19,523 nucleotides of DNA from NCBI GenBank assembly GCA_029573975.1, contig JAKQBU010000057.1, forward strand, positions 1 through 19,523, in the 5' to 3' direction. The notes under the pieces are model-generated. The model saw only the letters and a list, made by a program, of their open reading frames with translations, was not told the DNA's origin and made no database searches. The position numbers and the translations under genes were made by a program. Below, piece by piece: positions 1-8,598 of this stretch. Each line of letters begins with the position of its first letter. Position 1 is the stretch's first letter. The stretch comes from Planctomycetota bacterium. Lineage in GTDB: Bacteria > Planctomycetota > Phycisphaerae > Sedimentisphaerales > SM23-30.

Positions 1-13
1 GAGGATGCAGGCA

Positions 14-1408
14 ATGGCCAAACAGGGGCAGACGAAGCCAGCGTCGAATGACATGGAGTCAGCGGATGCCAGTCTGCTCCAGCGAATTCCACCCCAGTCT
101 CTGGAGGCGGAACTGTCGTTGCTGGGCTCGATGGTCCTGGACAAGGATTGTATCGGGGAAATTATCCCTATCGTTCGTGCGGAGAGTTTCTACCGGCGTG
201 ACAATCAACTGATTTTCGAGGCCCTGGTCGGCCTGTACGAGCAGAACAAGCCCGTGGATCTGGTATTGCTGCGGGACGAGCTGCGGCGGCGCGGCCAACT
301 GGAAGAGGTGGGGGGGGTCGAGTCTCTGGTGCGTCTGGTGGACAGTGTTCCTTCGTCGGCCAACGCCGTCTATTACGCCCAGATCGTCCGTGACAAATAT
401 CTGTTACGTTGTTTAATCAGTGCCGCCGGCGAATTGACGATCCAGGCTTTCGAGGATCGCGGCGATGTTTCGGAAATCATGGACCAGGCGGAACAGCGGA
501 TTTTCGAGGTGACGCAGCAGAAGATCGTGGGCCATGCCCTGCCGATGCGGGAGATCATGACCAAGACCTTTGAGATGATCGACAAGCGCAGCGGCAGCGC
601 CTCCGTGGTAACCGGGTTGCCGACCGGATTTATGGAACTGGATGAATTGACCAGCGGCTTGCAGCCGGGCGAAATGATCGTGGTGGCCGCTCGGCCCAGC
701 ATGGGGAAGACCGCCCTGGGCTTGAATGTGGCCGAACATATTGGGGCGGACAATCACATCCCGGTGGCGATCTTTTCGCTGGAAATGGGAGCGCAGCAGT
801 TGGCGGAACGTATGCTGTGCGGACGGGGGCATATCGATTCGCACCGGCTGCGGCAGGGGTTGTTGACGGAGACGGAATACGAAAAATTATGGCTGACTTC
901 CGGCCCGCTCTCGGAAGCGCCGATTTTTGTGGATGATACGCCCAGCCTGACGCCGCTGGAAATGCGGGCCAAGGCCCGCCGGCTGAAATTGCAGTATGAC
1001 ATTCAGGCGGTGGTGATTGATTATTTGCAGCTCATGCATGTACCCGGTGCGGAATCGCGCCAACTGGAAGTGGGGATCATCTCCCGTCACCTGAAAGCCC
1101 TGGCCCGGGAGTTGAGTGTTCCGGTGGTGGTGATGTCGCAGTTGAACCGGTCCCCGGAAGGGCGGGAAGGGCACCGCCCCCGCATGAGCGATTTGCGGGA
1201 AAGCGGCAATATCGAACAGGACGCCGATGTGGTGATGCTGCTGCACCGGGAAGATTATTATCATAATGAACCGGATTATGAACCGAGCAATGTGGCCGAA
1301 GTGATTGTGGCCAAGCAGCGAAACGGGCCGACCGGCACGATTGCGCTGATGTGGCATAAACAGTGGACACGGTTTGAAACCCTCTCGCATGCGCCGGAGC
1401 CTTTTTAG
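14..1408 (+). CDS. dnaB: Replicative DNA helicase DnaB
   Basis: Hexameric 5'-3' helicase that unwinds the chromosome at the replication fork and recruits primase. The 464-residue protein has the usual two parts: an N-terminal DnaB domain (about residues 20-125) beginning with the typical PPQSLEAELSLLGSM segment, and a RecA-like ATPase domain (about 190-455). Walker A is seen as RPSMGKT with Lys232, and Walker B as VVIDYLQLM; the DLRESGNIEQDADVVMLLHR segment is also typical of DnaB. Length is normal and no intein interrupts the Walker motifs. An upstream in-frame ATG at 5 exists, but the GAGG at 1-4 sits 9 bases before the ATG at 14, so I prefer the latter; the gene's own upstream region is outside the window. 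Its stop overlaps the ribosome-binding site of bamA, which suggests co-transcription with the envelope genes. Confidence 0.96.
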   Translation: MAKQGQTKPASNDMESADASLLQRIPPQSLEAELSLLGSMVLDKDCIGEIIPIVRAESFYRRDNQLIFEALVGLYEQNKPVDLVLLRDELRRRGQLEEVGGVESLVRLVDSVPSSANAVYYAQIVRDKYLLRCLISAAGELTIQAFEDRGDVSEIMDQAEQRIFEVTQQKIVGHALPMREIMTKTFEMIDKRSGSASVVTGLPTGFMELDELTSGLQPGEMIVVAARPSMGKTALGLNVAEHIGADNHIPVAIFSLEMGAQQLAERMLCGRGHIDSHRLRQGLLTETEYEKLWLTSGPLSEAPIFVDDTPSLTPLEMRAKARRLKLQYDIQAVVIDYLQLMHVPGAESRQLEVGIISRHLKALARELSVPVVVMSQLNRSPEGREGHRPRMSDLRESGNIEQDADVVMLLHREDYYHNEPDYEPSNVAEVIVAKQRNGPTGTIALMWHKQWTRFETLSHAPEPF

Positions 1409-1421
1409 GGGTTCCTATCCG

Positions 1422-3884
1422 ATGGCAGAAAAGAATAAGGAGACAGACTTGCGAAACAGGAACAAGCGGAACGGTCCATCCCGATGGATCATCGGACAGT
1501 GGCGATTCAGGATTGGATGCACTGGATTTTGCCTGGCACTGTTATTTCTTTGGTTGGGTTTATCCGCCCGGGCACAGGAACCCGCTCCAGCGGAACCGGC
1601 GGAACCGGGCGTGCGGATTCGCCAGGTTACCATTGAGGGCAGCGACAAAGTCCCCGTCAGCACCATTATCAACAATGTCCGCAGCCGTTCCGGAGCGGTC
1701 TATGATGAAAAACTGGTGGGCGAGGATGCCCGCCGCATTCTTTTGATGCCGCAGATTCGGGATGTCAAATGGAAGATGGTGCGGGAAGGCAACCAGGTGG
1801 ATTTGGTTTTTACGGTGCAGGAAACCACCCCGATTGCCTCGGTGACGTTTCTGGGCAATAAAAAACTGAAAGAAAAGAATCTGAGAAAGAAAATCGATTT
1901 CAAGGCGGGCGATTTTCTGGATTCGTATCTGGTACATCAGGGCGCGGAGTCGCTGGTGAAGTTTTATCAGGAGAAAGGCTACTATTATGCCACGGTGACT
2001 GTGGATGAAGACCAGCTCCAAAAGGAAAACAAGGTAGTATATGTGATCGTGGAAGGCCCCCGCCTGCGGATTAAAAAGGTGAAATACCAGGGGAATCATT
2101 CCCTGCCGGCCCGCAAGCTCAACAGCAAGATTAAAACGAAGAGTTATTTTCCGATTTTCATCAAGGGGCGGCTGGATGATGCCCAGTTGAAGCAGGATGA
2201 ATTTTCCCTGGCCGGGTATTATCATGACAAAGGATTTCTGGATGCGCGGGTGTTTTCGACGGTGGAATTCAATGAAGAGAAGACGCGGGCCACGGTGACC
2301 TTTATCGTGGAAGAAGGACCCCGCTACCGGGTATCCGAGATCCGTTTTCAGGGCAATGAGAATTTTACCCACGACAAGCTGATCGATGAGATTAAGATGG
2401 AGCCGGGGGATTTTTATACCAAGGACAACCGGACTCTCACCGAACGGAGCGTCAAGAATACCTACGGCCGGGATGGGTACATTTATACCCATGTCAATAT
2501 CGAAACGGAATATACCGAGCAGGAAGGGCAGGCGATTGCGGTCGTGGAAATTCAGGAGAACGGCAAATACGATCTGGGCCGCGTGGTGGTCCAGGGAAAC
2601 CATCAGACCCAGGATAAGGTCATCCGCCGCGATTTCGATCATTTCGGATTTTTGCCCGGCGGGATTTACAATACCGAGGCGATGGACAAGGGCAAAAAAC
2701 GGCTGGAAAGCCGCGGCTATTTCGAGAGTATTACGATTCAGCCCATCGGGGACGAGCCGACATCCCGGGATGCCTTGGTGGAGGTGAAAGAAGGACGGAC
2801 CGGACTGATTCTGTTCGGGGTGGGGGTGGATACCAACAGCGGGGTACTGGGCCAGATTTCCATTGAACAGCGAAACTTCGATATCGGCAAGTGGCCGGCC
2901 ACGCTGAGCGAATTATTCGGCGGCGATTCGCTAATCGGGGCAGGCCAGCGGATGCGGCTGGATTTCGAACCGGGAACGGAAATGACCCGCGCCCGGCTGC
3001 GTTTTCATGAGCCGTATCTGCTGGATCAGCCGTATTATCTGGATACCAATCTGTTTCTGTTCCGGCGGTGGCGGGAATCGTATCTGGAACGCCGGCTGGG
3101 CGGGATCGTTTCGCTGGGACGCCGGTTCGACAACGACTGGAATGCGGAAATCGGATTCCGGGTCGAGGAGGTTCGGGTAACCGATCTGGATACGGATCGG
3201 GTGATTGTTAAAGATCCTAACGGAGTAGTAATCGACAAGTATCATGAAGTCGTTGCTCCGAAAGATGTCCAGGATGTGGAAGGCAGCAATTTCCTGACCA
3301 GTATCAAGTTCGGCATCGGCCGCGATACCACCGACAATCTGTTCCGGCCCAGCGAAGGCTACCGGTTCAACATCAGTTGGGAACAGTATGGGGCGATGGG
3401 CGGCGATTTTACCTTTGGGGCCGCCAGCTCCGGCATTACCGGCTACCATACGGTTTATGAGGATATTACCGAGCGGAAGACCGTGCTGGCCGGTCAGATT
3501 CGCGGCAGCCAGATTGTCGGCGACGCCCCGGTCTTTGAGCGGTATTACGCCGGCGGGATCGGCTCGCTGCGCGGCTTCGATTACCGGGGGGTCAGCCCGC
3601 GCGACGGCAAACACCGGGACCCGATCGGAAGCGAAACGCTAGTGCTGATCGGTACGGAACTGACCCATCCGCTGTATGAGGAAGTTCTCTTCGGTAAAGT
3701 GTTCTGCGATACCGGTACGGTCACCGAAGGGCCTTACCGGGTTACGGTCGGGTTTGGCTTCGAGCTGGTGATCCCTCAGTTGTTCCAGATGGTGCCGATG
3801 AACTTTGATTTCGGCTTCCCGATCTATTTTGATGACGAGGATGACAAGGAAATATTCAGTTTTTCGTTTGGTATGACATTTTAA
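1422..3884 (+). CDS. bamA: Outer membrane protein assembly factor BamA
   Basis: Omp85-family protein that folds and inserts beta-barrel proteins into the outer membrane. From the ATG at 1422 it is 820 residues. A basic N-region and hydrophobic core end at ALA-rich ARA before Gln52, a credible though long signal peptide. Five POTRA repeats follow, opening with VRIRQVTIEG, IASVTFLGNK, LRIKKVKYQGN, YRVSEIRFQGN and YDLGRVVVQGN. The barrel begins near LILFGVGVDTNSG. The conserved loop-6 motif appears as LRGF (residues 716-719), and the chain ends in a terminal Phe, as outer-membrane barrels do. A TTG at 1374 would add 16 residues and overlap dnaB; I prefer 1422 because AGGGG at 1407-1411 lies 10 bases upstream. 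The skp-like chaperone gene follows at once, the classical neighbour. Confidence 0.95.
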   Translation: MAEKNKETDLRNRNKRNGPSRWIIGQWRFRIGCTGFCLALLFLWLGLSARAQEPAPAEPAEPGVRIRQVTIEGSDKVPVSTIINNVRSRSGAVYDEKLVGEDARRILLMPQIRDVKWKMVREGNQVDLVFTVQETTPIASVTFLGNKKLKEKNLRKKIDFKAGDFLDSYLVHQGAESLVKFYQEKGYYYATVTVDEDQLQKENKVVYVIVEGPRLRIKKVKYQGNHSLPARKLNSKIKTKSYFPIFIKGRLDDAQLKQDEFSLAGYYHDKGFLDARVFSTVEFNEEKTRATVTFIVEEGPRYRVSEIRFQGNENFTHDKLIDEIKMEPGDFYTKDNRTLTERSVKNTYGRDGYIYTHVNIETEYTEQEGQAIAVVEIQENGKYDLGRVVVQGNHQTQDKVIRRDFDHFGFLPGGIYNTEAMDKGKKRLESRGYFESITIQPIGDEPTSRDALVEVKEGRTGLILFGVGVDTNSGVLGQISIEQRNFDIGKWPATLSELFGGDSLIGAGQRMRLDFEPGTEMTRARLRFHEPYLLDQPYYLDTNLFLFRRWRESYLERRLGGIVSLGRRFDNDWNAEIGFRVEEVRVTDLDTDRVIVKDPNGVVIDKYHEVVAPKDVQDVEGSNFLTSIKFGIGRDTTDNLFRPSEGYRFNISWEQYGAMGGDFTFGAASSGITGYHTVYEDITERKTVLAGQIRGSQIVGDAPVFERYYAGGIGSLRGFDYRGVSPRDGKHRDPIGSETLVLIGTELTHPLYEEVLFGKVFCDTGTVTEGPYRVTVGFGFELVIPQLFQMVPMNFDFGFPIYFDDEDDKEIFSFSFGMTF

Positions 3885-3943
3885 GGAACTGTTCCGTGAA
3901 CTAACGGCAGGACGACAAATTACATAACTGGTAAAGGAATTGA

Positions 3944-4552
3944 ATGATGAAAAAAGCGACATGGATGCTGACCGTTTTGTTGGGCGTTTGGGGGTGTTCG
4001 TTTTGTCTGGGGCAGGAGGCGGCGGAGGTCGCCGGCCCGCTGAAAATCGGGGTGGTTAATGTGTCCAAGGTATTGACCGAATGCCAGGAAAATCTGGATC
4101 GGGAGAAATCGATTCAGGAAAAACAAGACCAGATCAAGGCGAAAATACAGGAACTGGAAACCGAGGCGAACGAAATTCGCAACGAACTGGAGAATGTTCT
4201 CAAACCCGGCAGTCCGGAATCGGCCGCCCGGATGCAGGAATGGTTTAATAAGATGGCTCTGAAGGAAGCCTACGAGAAAGGCCAGATGAAGTCGCTGGAG
4301 ACCGATACGCAGGTCTGGACCGAAACCTTATATCAGAAATTTCTGGATGAGGTGAGCCGGATGGCCCGTCAAAAAGGGCTGACTCTGGTTCTGAATAAGG
4401 ACGAAATGTCGGTTCGCCAGCGGAACCTGGATGATCTGCTGAGCATGATTCGGTCCCGCCGGATTCTGTATAGTGCGCCAACCCTGGATTTGACGGCGGA
4501 AATATTGGAAAATCTGGACAAGGCCTACGAGAAGGAAAAGGCGGGAAAGTAA
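3944..4552 (+). CDS. OmpH/Skp family periplasmic chaperone
   Basis: Likely periplasmic holdase that carries unfolded outer-membrane proteins to BamA. The 202-residue protein starts with a short basic and hydrophobic signal peptide (about residues 1-24, cleavage likely near the CLGQEA segment). The mature protein opens with [12 protein letters not shown], the beta strand typical of the OmpH family, then a long charged helical stretch (about 50-125) rich in Gln, Glu and Lys, fitting the coiled-coil tentacles of Skp. The C-terminal part returns to strands ([11 protein letters not shown]) and an amphipathic tail. Two adjacent ATG codons (3944 and 3947) are possible; AAAGGA at 3933-3938 serves either. 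A Cys pair in the signal region (GCSFC) is not a good lipobox. Position between bamA and lpxD is the standard one for skp. The family call is firm; the exact orthology to E. coli Skp is inferred. Confidence 0.88.
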   Translation: MMKKATWMLTVLLGVWGCSFCLGQEAAEVAGPLKIGVVNVSKVLTECQENLDREKSIQEKQDQIKAKIQELETEANEIRNELENVLKPGSPESAARMQEWFNKMALKEAYEKGQMKSLETDTQVWTETLYQKFLDEVSRMARQKGLTLVLNKDEMSVRQRNLDDLLSMIRSRRILYSAPTLDLTAEILENLDKAYEKEKAGK

Positions 4553-4556
4553 TCCG

Positions 4557-5591
4557 ATGAAGCTGATGGATTTGGCAAAACAGCTTGGAGCCCGGCTCGA
4601 AGGCGACGGGCAGAAGACAATCACTTCGATTGCCTCGTTGCGGGAGGCCGGGCCGGAGAATATCTCTTTCCTGGCGGATGCCCGCCACGCGGAGCAGATG
4701 GAGCGGACGCAGGCGGGTGCGGTTGTGGTCGCCACCGATTATCAGGGTTCCTGCCGGCCGGCCCTGCTGTATGTCGAGAATGTCAATGAGGCCCTGGAGA
4801 AGCTGCTGTTGTCCTTTGCCCCCGAACCGGATGTGCCCGCCGCCGGAATCCACCCCTCCGCCCAGGTTGCCCCGGATGCCCAGGTGGGGCAGCAGGCGGC
4901 CATCGGGCCGAATGTGGTGATTGGTACCGGTACGCAAATCGGCAGCCATACGGTTATTAGTGCCGGCTGTGTCATCGGGCGGAATGTCCAGATCGGCAGC
5001 CATTGCTTTCTGGGGCCGAATGTGGTGGTGAACTGGGGCTGTGTTCTGGGCAGCCACGTACTGATTCACGGCAATTCCACGATCGGCACCGATGGCTTCG
5101 GGTACCGGCTGGTCAACGGCAAGCATCGCAAGGTGCCGCATATCGGCATTGTGGTGATTGAAGATGAGGTTGAAATCGGGGCCAACGCCTGCGTGGACCG
5201 GGCCAAATTCGGCCAGACCCTGATCGGGCGGGGGACCAAGATTGATAATCTGGTGCAGATTGCCCACAATGTGAAAATTGGCGAGAATTGTATTATCGTT
5301 TCCCAGACCGGGATTGCCGGCAGTACGGAACTGGGCAAATACGTAGTTCTGGGCGGCCAGTGCGGCATCCGGGATAATATAAAAATCGGGGACGGGGTTA
5401 TGGCGGCGGCGATCACGGGGGTGGACCGGGATATTGAACCCGGCGCGAAAATCGTGGGTTTTCCCGCCCGGCCCTTCCGGGAATTTTTCCGGGAATTTTC
5501 ATTCATTCAAAAACTTCCTGAGATGGCGAAGGAAATCAAGGCTCTTCGTAAAGATATAGACAAACATGCAGGCACAAAAGACAATAGCTAA
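4557..5591 (+). CDS. lpxD: UDP-3-O-acylglucosamine N-acyltransferase LpxD
   Basis: Third acyl-transfer enzyme of lipid A synthesis: moves a 3-hydroxyacyl group from acyl carrier protein to the 2-amino group of UDP-3-O-acylglucosamine. The 344-residue product has the LpxD N-terminal uridine-binding domain (about 1-100, with the [13 protein letters not shown] segment) and then a left-handed parallel beta-helix made of hexapeptide repeats such as IGPNVV and IGSHTV (about 105-310). The catalytic His is visible in [13 protein letters not shown] at residue 237, matching His239 of E. coli. It starts 4 bases after the stop of the skp-like gene, and its last 26 bases overlap the start of lpxC-fabZ in another frame. 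An in-frame ATG at 4566 is an alternative start. Its place in the cluster matches proteobacteria. Confidence 0.95.
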   Translation: MKLMDLAKQLGARLEGDGQKTITSIASLREAGPENISFLADARHAEQMERTQAGAVVVATDYQGSCRPALLYVENVNEALEKLLLSFAPEPDVPAAGIHPSAQVAPDAQVGQQAAIGPNVVIGTGTQIGSHTVISAGCVIGRNVQIGSHCFLGPNVVVNWGCVLGSHVLIHGNSTIGTDGFGYRLVNGKHRKVPHIGIVVIEDEVEIGANACVDRAKFGQTLIGRGTKIDNLVQIAHNVKIGENCIIVSQTGIAGSTELGKYVVLGGQCGIRDNIKIGDGVMAAAITGVDRDIEPGAKIVGFPARPFREFFREFSFIQKLPEMAKEIKALRKDIDKHAGTKDNS

Positions 5592-6876
5592 GCCGGCCGC
5601 CCTGGAAGGCAAGGGCTTGTTTTCCGGCCAGCCGGTTTCGCTGACTTTTCAGCCGGCGCCGGCCGATACGGGGATCGTGTTTGTGCGGACCGACCTGCCC
5701 GAACCGGCGCCGATTCCGGCCCTGGTCAGCGGGGTTGCGGCGTCACCGCGCCGAACGGTTTTAACCAATGGCACCGCCTCGGTCGAGACGGTGGAGCATT
5801 GCCTGGCGGCGGTAGGGGGGCTGGAGATCGATAATCTGCGCATCGAAGTGACCGCCCCGGAACTGCCCAATATTGACGGAAGCTGCGAACCCTTCGCCCG
5901 GCTTCTGGCCAGGGCGGGGCAGGCGGAACAGAATCGCCCGCGAAATCCCTTTGTGATTACCGACCCGATTACCATCAAAAAGGGGGATGCCCTGTTATAT
6001 GCCCTGCCGGACCGGGAGGATTGCCTGAATATTATTTACGATCTGGATTATAAGGATGTGCCCTCCATCGGCCGCCAGTTGTTGCGCTATAATTCCGGCC
6101 CGGATAATTTTCTCCGGGAGATTTCGCCCGCCCGCACCTTTATTCCGGAAAGTGAAGCCCGGGAGATGCAGCAGCGCGGCATCGGCAAACACCTGACCGC
6201 CAAAGAAATCCTGGTCCTGGGTTCCCAGGGTCCGCTGGACAATCAGCTTCGGTTTCCCGATGAGTGCGTCCGGCATAAAGTGGCGGATCTGCTGGGGGAT
6301 ATCATGCTGCTGGGCCGGCCCATTCGCGGGCGGCTGGTCGCCTATCGCAGCGGGCATAGCTGCAATCATGAACTGGTACGCCAGATTCTGCTGCAGATTG
6401 AAAAGCAGAAACAGCGGTCCAAACTGGGGGCGGAAGCGGTTCTGGATATTCGCAAGATTCAGAAAATCCTGCCGCACCGGTATTCGTTTCTGCTGGTGGA
6501 CCGGGTCATCGAGATTGAAGGGTGCCGCCGGGCGGTCGGGATCAAGAATGTGACCATGAACGAGCATTTTTTCCAGGGCCATTTTCCCGGAACGCCGATT
6601 ATGCCCGGGGTCTTGATTGTGGAGGCCCTGGCCCAGATGTCCGGGCTGCTCTTTGCCCAGCGGCTGGAGCATACCGGCCAGTTGGCGGTATTGTTAAGCA
6701 TGGATAATGTAAAAATCCGCCGGGCGGTGGTACCGGGGGATCAGTTGATTCTGGAAGTGGAGGCGGTTCGCGTCAAGAGCCGCACCGGCGATTGCCGCTG
6801 CAAGGCGATGGTGGGGGACCAGGTTGCCGCCGAAGCCCAGATTCGCTTTATGCTGGTGGACGCCGATCCGGTATAA
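5566..6876 (+). CDS. lpxC/fabZ: Bifunctional LpxC deacetylase / FabZ hydroxyacyl-ACP dehydratase
   Basis: A fusion of two enzymes in 436 residues. The N-terminal part (about 1-285) is LpxC, the zinc-dependent UDP-3-O-acyl-GlcNAc deacetylase that commits the cell to lipid A. Zinc ligands appear as His78 (VEHC), His237 and Asp241 (RHKVAD); Glu77 and His264 (SGHS) fit the catalytic base and acid. The C-terminal part (about 290-432) is FabZ, the dehydratase of fatty acid elongation: [12 protein letters not shown], then GHFPG with catalytic His339 and EALAQ with Glu353, spaced 14 residues apart as in E. coli. All key residues are present, so both activities should be intact. Such fusions are known in Bacteroidetes and some other diderms. 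The start lies inside the end of lpxD with only a weak ribosome-binding site, which suggests translational coupling. Confidence 0.95.
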   Translation: MQAQKTIAKPAALEGKGLFSGQPVSLTFQPAPADTGIVFVRTDLPEPAPIPALVSGVAASPRRTVLTNGTASVETVEHCLAAVGGLEIDNLRIEVTAPELPNIDGSCEPFARLLARAGQAEQNRPRNPFVITDPITIKKGDALLYALPDREDCLNIIYDLDYKDVPSIGRQLLRYNSGPDNFLREISPARTFIPESEAREMQQRGIGKHLTAKEILVLGSQGPLDNQLRFPDECVRHKVADLLGDIMLLGRPIRGRLVAYRSGHSCNHELVRQILLQIEKQKQRSKLGAEAVLDIRKIQKILPHRYSFLLVDRVIEIEGCRRAVGIKNVTMNEHFFQGHFPGTPIMPGVLIVEALAQMSGLLFAQRLEHTGQLAVLLSMDNVKIRRAVVPGDQLILEVEAVRVKSRTGDCRCKAMVGDQVAAEAQIRFMLVDADPV

Positions 6877-6879
6877 ATC

Positions 6880-6884
6880 AGGAG
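6880..6884 (+). promoter_or_regulatory. Ribosome-binding site that puts the lpxA-1 start in doubt
   Basis: AGGAG ends only 2 bases before the ATG at 6887, too close for normal initiation. It lies 8 bases before an in-frame TTG at 6893. A TTG start would give a protein opening MTEIAPTAIVD, which fits the LpxA family as well as MKLTEIAPTA does. Confidence 0.5.
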
Positions 6885-6886
6885 TG

Positions 6887-7702
6887 ATGAAGTTGACCGA
6901 AATTGCCCCAACTGCGATTGTGGATAAAACTGCCCAACTGGGCCGCGATGTCGTCATCGGGCCGGGATGCGTGATCGGCGCCGGTGTGGTCATCGGGGAG
7001 GGCTGCCGGTTTCAGGCGAATGGAATCGTGGAGCCGGGCGTGGTTATGGGGCGGAATAACCGGATTCATGCCCATTGCGTCCTGGGGGACCTGCCCCAGA
7101 TTTTAGGCTGCGAGAAGGCGGAAACCCAATTGCTTATCGGGGATGATAATGTGTTTCGGGAAAATGTAACCATCCACCGGGGTTCCCCGCACGGCGGCGG
7201 CCAAACCATCATCGGCAATCAGAATTATTTCATGGTGGGTTCCCACCTGGGCCACGACTGCCAGGTGGAGGACCAGGTCGTGGTCAGTAACTACACCCAG
7301 ATCAGCGGCCATGTAAAGCTGGAGCGCAAGGTCTGGCTCAGCGCCATACTCGGCATCCACCAGTTTGTTACGGTCGGCCGCTTTTCCTACATTGCCGGTT
7401 TGAGCGGGGTTACGCATGACGTGCCGCCTTTTGTCCGCGTCGCCGGTTCCTATCCGTGCGAAGTGCGCGGACTGAATTTGATCGGCTTGCAGCGGGCGGG
7501 CTTCAGCCCGGAATCCATCCGCGCTCTGGTGGATGCCTACCGCCGTTTGTATATGGATCGGAAGGGAAAACCCCTGGCCTCCGTGGTGGCGGAAATGCTG
7601 GCCCAAAAGGATCTGGATGAAAATGTGGCGTATTTGTTGAATTCGCTCCAGCAAAGTACGCAGCACCGGTTCAACCGGTATCGGGAATCGTTACGGCACT
7701 AG
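6887..7702 (+). CDS. lpxA: Acyl-ACP:UDP-N-acetylglucosamine O-acyltransferase (LpxA), first copy
   Basis: First enzyme of lipid A synthesis: transfers a 3-hydroxyacyl chain from acyl carrier protein to the 3-position of UDP-GlcNAc. The 271-residue protein has hexapeptide repeats forming a left-handed beta-helix (about 8-185), then the helical LpxA C-terminal domain from about VRGLNLIGLQRAGF onward. The HRGSPHGGGQT segment and the GHDC motif with catalytic His123 (E. coli His125) are seen. It starts 10 bases after lpxC-fabZ. The ATG at 6887 is used here, although the ribosome-binding site fits the TTG at 6893 better; longer reading into lpxC-fabZ (to 6824) is unlikely. It shares the whole fold and active site with the next gene, so the two are paralogues from a duplication. 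Which of the two is the housekeeping LpxA cannot be told from the sequence alone. Confidence 0.9.
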   Translation: MKLTEIAPTAIVDKTAQLGRDVVIGPGCVIGAGVVIGEGCRFQANGIVEPGVVMGRNNRIHAHCVLGDLPQILGCEKAETQLLIGDDNVFRENVTIHRGSPHGGGQTIIGNQNYFMVGSHLGHDCQVEDQVVVSNYTQISGHVKLERKVWLSAILGIHQFVTVGRFSYIAGLSGVTHDVPPFVRVAGSYPCEVRGLNLIGLQRAGFSPESIRALVDAYRRLYMDRKGKPLASVVAEMLAQKDLDENVAYLLNSLQQSTQHRFNRYRESLRH

Positions 7703-7725
7703 TAGAAGCAGAGAAAGACAGGTAG

Positions 7726-8598
7726 ATGACGGATATATCGAATTTGGCGTGTGTGGATCCGGCCGCAAAAATCGGCGCCGGCGTGCGAATCGGGCCTTTT
7801 TGCGTCGTAGGCCCCGATGCGACCCTTGGCGAAGGCTGCGAATTGCTCAATCATGTGACGATCCAGGGAGTGACCCGGATCGGCGCCCACAATATTTTTT
7901 ACCCCCATTCGGTCATCGGCGTGGCACCCCAGGATTTAAAATACAAGGGGGTGCCCACCGAAACGATAATCGGCTACGGCAATGTCTTTCGCGAAAACTG
8001 CACGGTCCATCGCGGTACGGAACTGGGCGGCGGCCAAACGGTCATCGGCAACAACAATCTGTTCATGGTGGCCTGCCATGTGGCGCACGACTGTACGCTG
8101 AGGGATAAAATCATCGTCGGGAACGAGTCGCTGCTAGGCGGTCATGTCACCATCGAAGAAGGCGTGGTGGTCGAAGCCCTGGTGGGCGTCCATCAGTTTG
8201 TGACGCTGGGTAAATATTGCTACATTGGCGGCACCACGCCGGTGCATCGGGATGTGCCCCCGTTTATGAAATTTTCCGGCGATCCCAATGCCGTGCGCGG
8301 CGTCAATGAAGAAGGCTTGCGCCGGAACAATTTCTCCGAGGAGGAGGTCGAGCAGTTGAAGCTGGCCTATCGGACTCTGTACCGCAGCTACACGATTTCC
8401 GCCAGTCTGGAAGAGCTGGAACAGCAGGAAGGGCTGAACGGACATGTGCGGTACTTGTGCGAATTTATCCGCCGGAGTATGGAAAGCCGTTTCGGCCGCT
8501 ATCAGGAAATCCTGCGCCGGGACAAGCCGCAGGATCGCCGCCGGGATATTCCGGTTGAGGTGAAAACCAAAAACCGCCGAAAGGAAGAACGCCAGTGA
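7726..8598 (+). CDS. lpxA: Acyl-ACP:UDP-N-acetylglucosamine O-acyltransferase family (LpxA), second copy
   Basis: Second LpxA-type hexapeptide acyltransferase, 290 residues, 23 bases after the first. It keeps the family signatures: HRGTELGGGQTVIG, the AHDC active-site motif with His121, GVHQFVTLGKY, DVPPFMKFSGD, and the C-terminal helical domain (VRGVNEEGLRRNNFSEEE). It reads closer to E. coli LpxA around the catalytic His (VAHDC) than the first copy does (LGHDC). It differs at the segment before DVPP, where copy one has GLSGVTH and this one GTTPVHR; this region lies near the acyl-chain end of the pocket in known LpxA structures. A basic tail of about 25 residues rich in Arg and Lys follows the domain and is absent from copy one. 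Its stop overlaps the GTG start of the oxidoreductase by 4 bases. It may differ in chain length or sugar preference (inference). Confidence 0.9.
   Translation: MTDISNLACVDPAAKIGAGVRIGPFCVVGPDATLGEGCELLNHVTIQGVTRIGAHNIFYPHSVIGVAPQDLKYKGVPTETIIGYGNVFRENCTVHRGTELGGGQTVIGNNNLFMVACHVAHDCTLRDKIIVGNESLLGGHVTIEEGVVVEALVGVHQFVTLGKYCYIGGTTPVHRDVPPFMKFSGDPNAVRGVNEEGLRRNNFSEEEVEQLKLAYRTLYRSYTISASLEELEQQEGLNGHVRYLCEFIRRSMESRFGRYQEILRRDKPQDRRRDIPVEVKTKNRRKEERQ

Noticed and set aside
1560..2642. Minus-strand open frame of 360 codons
   Set aside because: It is antisense to the POTRA region of bamA and has no family features.
3885..3895. GGAAC-T-GTTCC dyad after bamA
   Set aside because: With a one-base centre it cannot fold as a hairpin, there is no T tract, and short dyads like this are common by chance.
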